From an uncultured Alphaproteobacteria bacterium (GTDB lineage Bacteria; Pseudomonadota; Alphaproteobacteria; HIMB59): a stretch of 36,641 bases of DNA. Where the stretch lies: the NCBI GenBank assembly GCA_902527525.1, contig CABZOW010000009.1:1-36641 (forward strand). The letters are read 5' to 3'. The position numbers and the translations under genes are program-made. The notes under the pieces were generated by a model. The model was not told the origin of the DNA. It saw only the letters and a program-made list of their open reading frames with translations, and made no database searches. Numbering within the stretch: position 1 is the stretch's first letter; each line of letters opens with the position of its first letter. Positions 1 through 7,456 of the stretch are shown here, one piece after another.

Positions 1-1
1 A

Positions 2-397
2 AATGAAGTTATAGGAATTTGTCATGCAGGATGGAAAGGTTTAAAGAGAGGAATTATTGAAAATACTGTAAATAAAATGCTTAAAATTGGCTCAAAGAAA
101 TCTAATTTAAGATCCTTTATTGGCCCTTGTATCAGAAAAAACTCTTATGAGGTATCAATAGAATTTATTAATGGCATGAATTTAAATGACACTGATTTTT
201 ATACTAGAAAAAATGATAGGTATTTTTTTGACCTTCCCAAGCTTGCTAGAGTTAAATTAAACAGCTTAGGGGTTTTCAAAATTGTAGACTCCAAAATAGA
301 TACTTATAAAAACAAAAATTACTTTAGTTATCGAAGGAGTATCCATCAAAGATTAAAAGATTATGGAAGAAATATTAGTCTAGTATCAATAAATTAA
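2..397 (+). CDS. pgeF: PgeF/YfiH-family purine nucleoside phosphorylase (laccase-domain protein), 5' truncated
   Basis: The reading frame is open from base 2, so the N-terminus lies outside the window. The visible part contains CHAGWKG close to the window start and then IGPCIRKNSYEV; these are the conserved Cys-His-Ala-Gly-Trp and Gly-Pro-Cys-Ile...Tyr-Glu-Val blocks of the YfiH/YlmD family. These enzymes bind zinc through His and Cys and act on purine nucleosides (older annotations say polyphenol oxidase or laccase domain). The C-terminus, with a Tyr-Arg-Arg-x3-His stretch, is intact. The ATG at 77 is internal and is not the start. prs follows 42 bases later on the same strand, so the two may be co-transcribed. 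Confidence 0.88.
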   Translation, partial: NEVIGICHAGWKGLKRGIIENTVNKMLKIGSKKSNLRSFIGPCIRKNSYEVSIEFINGMNLNDTDFYTRKNDRYFFDLPKLARVKLNSLGVFKIVDSKIDTYKNKNYFSYRRSIHQRLKDYGRNISLVSIN

Positions 398-439
398 CTT
401 TGTATGGATATATATTTTACTATATAACTCAGTTAACTT

Positions 440-1366
440 ATGAAAATTATTTCTGGAAATAGTAACATTGAGTTATCTAAAGAGATTTCAGAATATATTA
501 AAATACCAGTGTCTGAAACTACCATGACAAGATTTTCTGATAAGGAGATATTTGTTGAAATTGCTGAAAATGTGAGAGGAGAGGATGTATTTTTAATACA
601 ATCAACTTCATTCCCTGCTAATGACAATTTAATGGAGTTGTTAGTTGCAATTGATGCTTTAAAAAGAGGATCTGCTAAAAGAATTACTGCTGTATTACCA
701 TATTTTGGTTATGCCAGACAGGACCGAAAAACTGGGCCAAGAACTCCTATCTCGGCTAAACTAGTTGCTAATTTAATTACAACAGCAGGCGCCAATAGAG
801 TTTTAACTATGGATTTACACGCAGGACAAATTCAAGGGTTTTTTGATATCCCATTGGATAATCTTTATGCATTAAATATGTTTGTAAATGATATCAAATC
901 AAATAAAAGAGATGAGAACCTTGTATTTGTCTCTCCAGATGTTGGTGGTGTTCTCAGGGCCAGGGCATTTGCAAAAAAACTTAACGCTGACTTAGCTATT
1001 ATAGATAAACGTAGGGATGCTCCTGGTATCTCAAATGCTATGAATGTTATAGGATCAGTCGATGGCAAGAAATGTATTATTGTTGATGATTTAGTTGACT
1101 CAGGAGGAACTATTTGTAACGCAGCTAAGGCTCTAAAAGAAAAGGGAGCTACTCATGTTTATGGTTATTGTTCTCATGGCGTTTACTCTGGAAAGGCCTT
1201 GGAAAACATTAATAATTCTGTTTTAGAAGAAATGGTTTGTACCAACACTATTAAGCCCACATTTGAAGTTCCTAATGGTATGAGATATTTGTCAGTGGCC
1301 CCACTATTTGGAGAAGCTATAATGCGCATAAATAACGAAACATCTATATCTTCTCTGTTTGATTAA
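440..1366 (+). CDS. prs: Ribose-phosphate pyrophosphokinase
   Basis: Makes PRPP from ribose 5-phosphate and ATP for nucleotide, histidine and tryptophan synthesis; cytosolic. The 308 residues match the family's usual length. Visible motifs are the flexible-loop region [10 protein letters not shown] (residues 88-97), the metal and ribose-phosphate region [11 protein letters not shown] (125-135) and the PRPP-binding loop DDLVDSGGT (216-224). The ATG at 440 gives the normal N-terminus, MKIISGNSN. The 42-base space upstream is AT-rich (TATATA, ACTATATA) and could hold a promoter, but no -35/-10 pair is convincing. rplY starts 29 bases downstream, an association common in bacteria. Confidence 0.97.
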   Translation: MKIISGNSNIELSKEISEYIKIPVSETTMTRFSDKEIFVEIAENVRGEDVFLIQSTSFPANDNLMELLVAIDALKRGSAKRITAVLPYFGYARQDRKTGPRTPISAKLVANLITTAGANRVLTMDLHAGQIQGFFDIPLDNLYALNMFVNDIKSNKRDENLVFVSPDVGGVLRARAFAKKLNADLAIIDKRRDAPGISNAMNVIGSVDGKKCIIVDDLVDSGGTICNAAKALKEKGATHVYGYCSHGVYSGKALENINNSVLEEMVCTNTIKPTFEVPNGMRYLSVAPLFGEAIMRINNETSISSLFD

Positions 1367-1395
1367 TTTTGGTTTTTATTGTATAAACTCAGCCT

Positions 1396-2049
1396 ATGAA
1401 AATCAGTGGAAATATACCTGCAAAAGAACGTAAAAAAGGTAATACTAATCCTTATTTTGATGAGGGATTAATACCCTCTATTATCTATGGAGGTAAAATT
1501 GATCCTATTATGGTTGCAGTTGACACCATTCAACTTAAGAAAAGATTTGAAGAAGGTGGCTTCTACTCAAAAATATTTGAGGTAGAGTTTGGTGATAAAA
1601 AAGAAGCTGTAATTGTCAAAAGTATTCAAAGGCATAAAGTTAAACACAACCCTATTCATGTAGACTTTCAAAGAGTCGATGAAAAAACAAGAATAGTCAT
1701 AGCTGTACCTGTTGAATTTACCGACCAAGAATTATCTCCAGGATTGAAACAAGGCGGTATCTTGAACGTGGTTCGAAGAGAAATTGAACTTTCTTGTCTG
1801 GCTAATAATATACCTGAAAAATTTGTTATCTCTTTAGAGGGTAAGGAAATAGGTGATGATATCCGATTAAGCGCTGTAACTTTAATAGAAGGAATGAAAC
1901 CCACAATTCAAGGTAGAGACTTCATGTTAGCCACTGTTCAAGCACCAAAAGTTGAAAAAGAACCTGAACCTGAAGAGACAGAAGAAAGCACTGAAGAAAC
2001 AGCAGAAAAAACTGAAGATAAAAAAGAAGAAGAAAAAGCAGCCGAATAA
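1396..2049 (+). CDS. rplY: 50S ribosomal protein L25, general stress protein Ctc form
   Basis: A 5S rRNA-binding ribosomal protein of the long L25/TL5/Ctc type (217 residues). The N-terminal L25 beta-barrel covers about residues 1-90, including IPSIIYGGK and the stretch KHNPIHVDFQ. The C-terminal TL5 domain runs to about residue 180 (VPVEFTDQE, SPGLKQGGIL). The last 30 or so residues are a low-complexity Glu/Lys/Ala tail, typical of alphaproteobacterial L25. The gene sits between prs and pth with short gaps (29 and 14 bases), the widespread prs-rplY-pth-ychF order, and is probably read as part of one operon. Confidence 0.96.
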   Translation: MKISGNIPAKERKKGNTNPYFDEGLIPSIIYGGKIDPIMVAVDTIQLKKRFEEGGFYSKIFEVEFGDKKEAVIVKSIQRHKVKHNPIHVDFQRVDEKTRIVIAVPVEFTDQELSPGLKQGGILNVVRREIELSCLANNIPEKFVISLEGKEIGDDIRLSAVTLIEGMKPTIQGRDFMLATVQAPKVEKEPEPEETEESTEETAEKTEDKKEEEKAAE

Positions 2050-2063
2050 TATAGTCTTCCTAT

Positions 2064-2612
2064 ATGCTTACTCTATTTTGCTTAGGCAATCCCACAATAA
2101 AACATAAAAATAACCGTCATAATGCTGGTTTGTTACTTGGCGAATTTCTTGTTGATAAATTAGAACTAAAATTGAAAAAATTTAAAAATTTTAAATTAAC
2201 TAACACTTTTCAGTTAGATGGTCATCAATGTCAGATTGCCTTATCTGAGAATTATATGAATAAGTCTGGAAATGGAATATTGAGTTTAAAATCTAATAAA
2301 TTAAATAAATCTGATGAAATATTTGTTTTGTACGATGAGCTAGATTTAGATTTAGGTGAAATCAAAATAAAATATGCTGGAGGTAATGCTGGTCACAACG
2401 GACTTAAAAGCATTAGTAGTAAAATTGGAGATAACTATTGGAAGCTCAGAATTGGTATTAATCATCCTGGGGTAAAAGATAAAGTAACACGGCATGTATT
2501 GGGCAACTTCAAAGTTGAAGAAAAGAAAAAACTTTTTTTATTATATGAAGTCATATACTTAAATTTATCACAGATATTCGTTTCTAAACATTTATCCAAT
2601 CTAGGTATTTAA
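2064..2612 (+). CDS. pth: Peptidyl-tRNA hydrolase
   Basis: Releases tRNA from prematurely dropped peptidyl-tRNA by cleaving the ester bond. The 182-residue length is normal for bacterial Pth. Near the N-terminus are LGNP and NNRHNAG, whose His is the catalytic base. Further on come ENYMNKSG (conserved Asn-x-Met-Asn-x-Ser-Gly), YDELDLDLG (conserved Asp) and GGNAGHNGLKS (second Asn-Gly-His-Asn-Gly signature). The start at 2064 leaves only two residues before the first beta strand, as in homologues. Its TAA is immediately followed by the ATG of ychF, so translation of the two is probably coupled. Confidence 0.96.
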   Translation: MLTLFCLGNPTIKHKNNRHNAGLLLGEFLVDKLELKLKKFKNFKLTNTFQLDGHQCQIALSENYMNKSGNGILSLKSNKLNKSDEIFVLYDELDLDLGEIKIKYAGGNAGHNGLKSISSKIGDNYWKLRIGINHPGVKDKVTRHVLGNFKVEEKKKLFLLYEVIYLNLSQIFVSKHLSNLGI

Positions 2613-3698
2613 ATGAAGTGTGGGATCATAGGTCTTCCAAACGTAGGAAAGTCTACTTTGTTTAACGCGTTATGTGAAAATGAACAAGCATTGGCAGCAA
2701 ATTACCCTTTCGCTACTATTGATCCTAATAGTTCTTTAGTAAGGGTGCCAGATGATAGAATCCAAAAATTATCTAAAATATGCAATCCACAAAAAATCAT
2801 CCCTGCAGCTTTTGAAATTGTAGATATTGCAGGTTTAGTCAAAGGTGCCTCTAAAGGAGAAGGTCTAGGAAATGCATTTTTATCTCATATCCGATCAGTA
2901 AACGCTTTATTTCACATAGTAAGATGTTTTGAAGATGATGATATACAACATGTCGAAAATAGAATTAACCCCCTTGAAGATATTAAAATAATTAATGCAG
3001 AATTAGCATTATCTGATTTAGAAATTTTAGAGAAAAATTATCAAAAATTAAAAAAAACTCAAAAAACAGAAGATGATAAAAAAAAAATATCAGTAATTGA
3101 AAAAGCAATTGAGCTCATCTCTAAAGAACAAAGAATATTAAATAATTTAGATAAAGATGAGATTGAATATTTGAGTATATTTCAATTAATTTCTATAAAA
3201 CCTGTTATATATGTATGTAATGTTGATGAAAATTCGGCAGTAAATGGAAATTCGCATACAAAATCTATCGAAGAGTATTCTAAATTAAATAATTCAGAAA
3301 CGCTTCTTATAAGTGCAAAAATTGAGTCAGAAATTTCGCAAATAAGTGACAATCAAGAAAAAAAAATGTTTCTTGATAGTATGGGCCTTAAAGAAACTGG
3401 GTTGAAAAGAGTTATAAAAAAAGGCTATACCCTTTTGAATTATATTAATTTTTTTACTGCTGGTGAGAAAGAATTAAGAGCTTGGACAATTTCAAAAGGT
3501 ACATTAGCACCAAGTGCTGCTGGTGAAATACATACTGATATGGAGAAAGGTTTCATTAGGGCTGAAACAATATCTTATGAGGATTATATTGAATACAATG
3601 GAGAGAGTGGTGCAAAAGAAAAAGGAAAATTAAGATTAGAAGGTAAAGAATATGAAGTTAATGACGGGGATGTCATGCACTTTTTGTTTAATGTTTGA
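2613..3698 (+). CDS. ychF: YchF/Ola1-family redox-regulated ATPase
   Basis: A P-loop protein of the Obg class that prefers ATP to GTP and associates with ribosomes; it is involved in stress and translation control. At 361 residues it is full length (family about 363). Walker A GLPNVGKST is at residues 7-15, followed by the switch region NYPFATIDPN and the G3 segment VDIAGLVKGASKGEGLGN. The altered G4 site NVDE replaces the NKxD of true GTPases. A coiled-coil insert lies in the middle and the last ~85 residues form the TGS domain (ELRAWTISKGT ... DGDVMHF). The ATG abuts the pth stop codon. Its 3' end overlaps the convergent petC gene by 11 bases. Confidence 0.97.
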   Translation: MKCGIIGLPNVGKSTLFNALCENEQALAANYPFATIDPNSSLVRVPDDRIQKLSKICNPQKIIPAAFEIVDIAGLVKGASKGEGLGNAFLSHIRSVNALFHIVRCFEDDDIQHVENRINPLEDIKIINAELALSDLEILEKNYQKLKKTQKTEDDKKKISVIEKAIELISKEQRILNNLDKDEIEYLSIFQLISIKPVIYVCNVDENSAVNGNSHTKSIEEYSKLNNSETLLISAKIESEISQISDNQEKKMFLDSMGLKETGLKRVIKKGYTLLNYINFFTAGEKELRAWTISKGTLAPSAAGEIHTDMEKGFIRAETISYEDYIEYNGESGAKEKGKLRLEGKEYEVNDGDVMHFLFNV

Positions 3699-4440
3699 TA
3701 TCTCTCCAAATCTGTTGCTTTGAAATATAAGCAAGTACAAATAAAACTATTAAAAACAGAATAACCTTTAAACCCATTCTTTTTCTATCCTCTAAACTTG
3801 GCTCTGCAGCCCAAGCTAAAAAAGTTGTAACATCAGTTGTCATTTGGTCCATAGAACTTTCGGTGCCATCGTCATAATCAACTAAACCATCAGACAATGG
3901 TGATGTCATTGCAATTAAATTACCTGCCATATACTTGTTATAATGCTGGCCTTTGGGTACTTTCATATCTTCTGGTGGATCGACGTAACCAAGCAATAAT
4001 GCTTTAACATAATCTGCACCTTTTGGTCTAGCCTTGACTATTAAAGATAAATCTGGGGGATAAGCACCGTTGTTTGCAGCCCGAGCAGCTTTAACATTTG
4101 GATAAGGATTTGCAAATTGATCTGATGGAATTCCATCTCTTTCAAACATTTCACCTTCATCATCGGGTCCGTCCAGAATTAAATGCTCTGCAGCTATTGC
4201 CTTAATGTGATCTTCACTAAAACCAAGATCTCCTAGATTTCTGTAAGCAAGATAATTCATAGAATGGCAACCTGCACAAACCTCTCTGTATACTTTTAAG
4301 CCGCGTTGGGCTGAGGCACGATCATATGTTCCAAAAAACCCTTTCCAAGACCAGTCATACTTTGGAATGTCAATTTTTTCACCTGCGCCATAGCAGTTAA
4401 AACTGAAAAGTAAAAAAAAGGCCAGAAGAGCTTTTCTCAT
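3688..4440 (-). CDS. petC: Cytochrome c1 of the bc1 complex
   Basis: The heme c-bearing subunit of ubiquinol:cytochrome c oxidoreductase; it passes electrons from the Rieske centre to cytochrome c on the periplasmic side. 250 residues. A signal peptide covers about residues 1-19. The heme-binding CAGCH is at 55-59 and the sixth ligand is probably Met178 in NLIAMTSPL. A C-terminal membrane anchor lies at about 222-240, followed by a short basic tail. Last gene of petA-petB-petC, starting 2 bases after petB ends. Its 3' end overlaps ychF on the other strand by 11 bases, so no terminator hairpin separates the two. Confidence 0.97.
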   Translation of the reverse strand: MRKALLAFFLLFSFNCYGAGEKIDIPKYDWSWKGFFGTYDRASAQRGLKVYREVCAGCHSMNYLAYRNLGDLGFSEDHIKAIAAEHLILDGPDDEGEMFERDGIPSDQFANPYPNVKAARAANNGAYPPDLSLIVKARPKGADYVKALLLGYVDPPEDMKVPKGQHYNKYMAGNLIAMTSPLSDGLVDYDDGTESSMDQMTTDVTTFLAWAAEPSLEDRKRMGLKVILFLIVLFVLAYISKQQIWRDIKH

Positions 4441-4442
4441 AA

Positions 4443-5687
4443 TTAAGCTTTTTTGCTTTGCAAGTAGTTTGTAATAGTAAGTGGTTGTCTGGGAGTTTCA
4501 AGAAATCCAACAAGTGGAGCCAATACAAAAATAAATAAAAACCAATATGCGGTCCCAATCCTGGAGATAAGCACATAAATATCATCAGCAGGTTTACCTC
4601 CTACATACATTAAGACTAAAAAGTTTACAGCAAATAAAAGAACACAATATCTCCAAATAGGTCTAAACAAACATGATCTAACTTTTGAAGTGTCAAGCCA
4701 AGGGAGTAATCCTAGTGCAAGAATAGAACCAAACATCGCAATTACCCCGCCAAGCTTATCAGGAATAGCTCTCAGAATAGCGTAAAAGGGTAAGAAATAC
4801 CATTCAGGCACAATATGTGCAGGAGTTATCATGGGGTTCGCTTTGATATAATTATCAGAATGTCCTAATATATTTGGATAATAAAATAAAATGAAAGCCA
4901 TAATAATGAAGAAAAATAGAGCAGCATTTAAATCTTTTATTGTTACGTAAGGATGAAAACTGACTGTTTCATCCCAGCTTTGAGGTTCTGAACCAGTTGG
5001 ATTATTTGAACCTGTCATGTGGAGTGTAATAACATGAAATACAACTAAACCTACAATCGCAAAGGCTAACAACCAGTGCAATACATAAAAACGGTTTACT
5101 GCTGAATCCCCAACAGTAAAATCACCAAGAAGTAACTGTAATATTGCATCGCCCACAACAGGGATAGCTGAGAAAAGATTTGTTATAACTGTGGCTCCCC
5201 AGTATGACATTTGACCCCATGGAAGTGTATATCCTAAAAAAGCAGTTGCCATCATTAACATAAACATCGTCAAACCGAAAATATATACTAACTCACGAGG
5301 GGCTTTGTATGACCCGAAATATAAGGCTCTAAAGATATGAATAAAAGTAGCTATAAAGAAAAATGATACTAAGTTGGCATGAAGATATCTTATCAACCAA
5401 CCAAAACTTACATCTCTCATGATCCTTTCTACAGAGTCAAAAGCGTCTTCGGCTGAGGGTTTATAATGAAATCCTAAAAATATTCCAGTTAAAATTAAAC
5501 CTATTAAACAAAACATAGCAATACCGCCAAAAGACCAAAAATAGTTTAGTGATTTTGGAACTGGAAATTTTAGATATTCGGCTTCCATCATTCTTATCAG
5601 CGGAAGCCTAGAGTCAATCCAACCCTTAATACCTGTATAAGGAGAATTTAGTGTTTTTTTATATCCTTGTAATTCGTCTGAGCTCAT
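4443..5687 (-). CDS. petB: Cytochrome b of the bc1 complex
   Basis: The membrane core of complex III, carrying hemes bL and bH and the two quinone sites. 414 residues, normal for alphaproteobacterial separate (unfused) cytochrome b. The four heme ligands are His103 (YLHANL), His117 (FIHIFR), His204 (VLHWLL) and His218 (VFHVIT), each pair spaced 14 apart as expected. PEWY at 294-297 marks the quinol oxidation site. About eight membrane helices are visible. It lies 5 bases after petA and 2 bases before petC, so the three genes form one operon read from the 6218-6274 spacer. Confidence 0.98.
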   Translation of the reverse strand: MSSDELQGYKKTLNSPYTGIKGWIDSRLPLIRMMEAEYLKFPVPKSLNYFWSFGGIAMFCLIGLILTGIFLGFHYKPSAEDAFDSVERIMRDVSFGWLIRYLHANLVSFFFIATFIHIFRALYFGSYKAPRELVYIFGLTMFMLMMATAFLGYTLPWGQMSYWGATVITNLFSAIPVVGDAILQLLLGDFTVGDSAVNRFYVLHWLLAFAIVGLVVFHVITLHMTGSNNPTGSEPQSWDETVSFHPYVTIKDLNAALFFFIIMAFILFYYPNILGHSDNYIKANPMITPAHIVPEWYFLPFYAILRAIPDKLGGVIAMFGSILALGLLPWLDTSKVRSCLFRPIWRYCVLLFAVNFLVLMYVGGKPADDIYVLISRIGTAYWFLFIFVLAPLVGFLETPRQPLTITNYLQSKKA

Positions 5688-5692
5688 TAATT

Positions 5693-6217
5693 TTATCCTA
5701 TCTTTATTCTGTTATCTGTCAAAAAAACGTAAGGGGGAACTGGTAAATTAGTTGGTGCAGGTCCCTTGCGAATTCTTCCTGAAGTATCATAGTGAGAACC
5801 ATGACATGGGCAGAACCACCCACCGAAATCTCCTTTTGTATCTGAAGCTTTTTGTCCGAGAGGAACGCAACCTAAATGGGTGCAAACCCCAAGAACAACT
5901 AACCAATTATCTTTTTGAACTCTTGCAGAGTCCTCTTCAGCGTCCGGAAGTTCATCTAAAGATGTGTTTTTTGCAGTGTCAATTTCACTTTTAGTTCTAT
6001 GTTTTATAAAAACTGGTTTGCCTCTCCATATTACTGTCAAACTTTGACCCTCTTCTAAGGGTGATAGATCTATCTCCGTCGATGCTAAGGCAAGAGTATC
6101 TTTTCCTGGATTCATGCTTGATATGAAAGGTATTAATAAACTTGCGGCTCCGACCCCTCCTAGCGTCATTGCTGATAATTTTATAAAATCTCTTCTTGGT
6201 TTTTTACGGTTTGACAT
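5693..6217 (-). CDS. petA: Rieske iron-sulfur subunit of the bc1 complex
   Basis: Carries the 2Fe-2S cluster that accepts the first electron from ubiquinol. 174 residues. The N-terminus has a twin-arginine motif (KPRRDFIKLS, residues 6-15) and a hydrophobic helix to about residue 34. It therefore probably goes through the Tat pathway and stays anchored. Cluster-binding boxes are CTHLGC (112-117) and CPCHGSHY (136-143), giving the Cys and His ligands and the disulfide pair. First gene of the pet operon; trmL starts 57 bases away on the opposite strand. Confidence 0.98.
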   Translation of the reverse strand: MSNRKKPRRDFIKLSAMTLGGVGAASLLIPFISSMNPGKDTLALASTEIDLSPLEEGQSLTVIWRGKPVFIKHRTKSEIDTAKNTSLDELPDAEEDSARVQKDNWLVVLGVCTHLGCVPLGQKASDTKGDFGGWFCPCHGSHYDTSGRIRKGPAPTNLPVPPYVFLTDNRIKIG

Positions 6218-6274
6218 TTGATTTTAAATCTTTGTAGATTTTATTGGTAAGATGTAGCATAAGTAGTAGTCATC
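6218..6274. promoter_or_regulatory. Shared 57-base spacer between divergent petA and trmL
   Basis: This is the only divergent gene pair in the window that does not overlap, so both promoters probably lie here or just inside the neighbours. An 11-base palindrome, GATTTTAAATC, lies at 6220-6230, three bases in front of the petA start. Its half GATTTTA recurs at 6237-6243. No clear -35/-10 pair could be picked on either strand. Calling it regulatory rests on position and is an inference. Confidence 0.4.
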
Positions 6275-6730
6275 ATGACGCATAAATTTGCAATATGTCT
6301 CTATAAGCCTGATATGCCTCAAAATCTTGGTGTTATAATCAGAACAGCGGCTTGTTTAGAGTTCCCTATTCACATTATTAAACCTTTGCCTTTCTCTATG
6401 ACAGATAAAAGATTCAAGGGTGCTGTAATGGATTACATAGATCATTGCGAAATTTTAAATCATGAGAATTGGGATAATTTTTACTCTTATTGTGAAAAAA
6501 ATAATAACAGAGTTATTCTTGCTACTACTAAAACTGACAACAATCTCTATTATTTTAAATTCAAGGAAAATGATATTGTTTTATTTGGTAAAGAAACAGC
6601 AGGGGTTCCCGAAACAATTCATAATATAGTCGACGATAAAATTAAAATACCTATGAGTAATAAAACAAGATCATTAAATTTGGCAACCTCCGTTGCTATT
6701 ATTGTTTCAAAGATCAAAGGTAATTTTTAG
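6275..6730 (+). CDS. trmL: tRNA (cytidine/uridine-34-2'-O)-methyltransferase, SPOUT family
   Basis: Methylates the ribose of the wobble nucleotide in certain tRNA-Leu species. 151 residues, the usual size of the minimal single-domain YibK/TrmL enzymes. Motif 1 is NLGVIIRTAACLE near the N-terminus. Motif 2 is LFGKETAGVP (Gly-Lys/Ser-Glu-x2-Gly-x-Pro) and motif 3 is IPM...RSLNLATSVAI; together motifs 2 and 3 form the SAM-binding trefoil knot. It is a lone gene between the pet operon and the convergent cca. The last four bases, TTAG, carry its TAG stop and, on the other strand, the TAA stop of cca. Confidence 0.93.
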   Translation: MTHKFAICLYKPDMPQNLGVIIRTAACLEFPIHIIKPLPFSMTDKRFKGAVMDYIDHCEILNHENWDNFYSYCEKNNNRVILATTKTDNNLYYFKFKENDIVLFGKETAGVPETIHNIVDDKIKIPMSNKTRSLNLATSVAIIVSKIKGNF

Positions 6731-7452
6731 TTTAAGAAATCTATAAAATGATTTAACTCACTATTTTTTTTTAAAAAGGAAATAGTATTTTCAGGAAATG
6801 GCATCTTTTGGATTTTGTTTAACTCTTGAGTTATCTTTTTTTCTTTTACAAAATCTGTAATATTTTTAGAGAGAATAATTATCGCCTCCATATCAGCAGG
6901 AAATGTTTTTGTATTTTCAAATAATGATAAAAATCTCATATATCTTAATGCTCTTAAATAATCTTTTTGAATTTGAACTATCGGATCAAAAATAAATTTT
7001 AAATAACTATTTTGATAATGTTCTATACCCGAATAAAAATCATAAACATCCCCTTTTAGGTTTATATATACACTGTTGAAGGTAAAATCTCTCCTAAGGG
7101 AGTCTTCTCTAATGCTATTAGCTTTAGCTACTTTAGAGTGTCTTCCAGTTGGGGCTATATCTTTTCTGAATGAATTTATTTGAAATTCAAAATCATTCAA
7201 TACTAAGGATATACTTTTATATCCTGAGTAATATTTTGCATTATCGTATTTATCTAAAATTTTATCAACAGTAAGCCTGTCTAAATCTGGTATAACCAAA
7301 TCAATATCTTTATTGTCATATTTATCAGAAAGTATGGATCTAGTCGCACCTCCAATAAAATAGATATCTTTGTCTTCATATGGGAGGACATTACAGATTT
7401 CATTTAAGTGAGAAATATTTATGAGTTCTTTAGCTTTGTTTTTTAAATTCAT
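6727..7452 (-). CDS. cca: Short CCA-adding/poly(A) polymerase-type nucleotidyltransferase (head and neck only)
   Basis: A class II tRNA nucleotidyltransferase superfamily member. The head has YFIGGATRSIL (residues 31-41) and the metal-binding pair Asp49-x-Asp51 (KDIDLVIP). The GRHSK segment (103-107) and RRDFTFN (120-126) follow. The neck/RNA-binding part includes DYLRALRYMRFLSLF. At 241 residues it stops right after the neck, whereas family members usually run to about 380-450 residues. The missing body and tail are not encoded in another frame downstream, because that DNA is the intact trmL gene. It lies 4 bases behind the ABC-F gene and two genes from tRNA-Gln. CCA repair is the likeliest role; substrate choice cannot be read from sequence. 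Confidence 0.85.
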   Translation of the reverse strand: MNLKNKAKELINISHLNEICNVLPYEDKDIYFIGGATRSILSDKYDNKDIDLVIPDLDRLTVDKILDKYDNAKYYSGYKSISLVLNDFEFQINSFRKDIAPTGRHSKVAKANSIREDSLRRDFTFNSVYINLKGDVYDFYSGIEHYQNSYLKFIFDPIVQIQKDYLRALRYMRFLSLFENTKTFPADMEAIIILSKNITDFVKEKKITQELNKIQKMPFPENTISFLKKNSELNHFIDFLN

Positions 7453-7456
7453 GTAT

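Noticed and set aside
6727..7452. cca truncated by a frameshift like that in ispE
   Set aside because: The DNA past its stop is the intact trmL gene on the other strand, and no continuation of the polymerase body is found in the other minus-strand frames.
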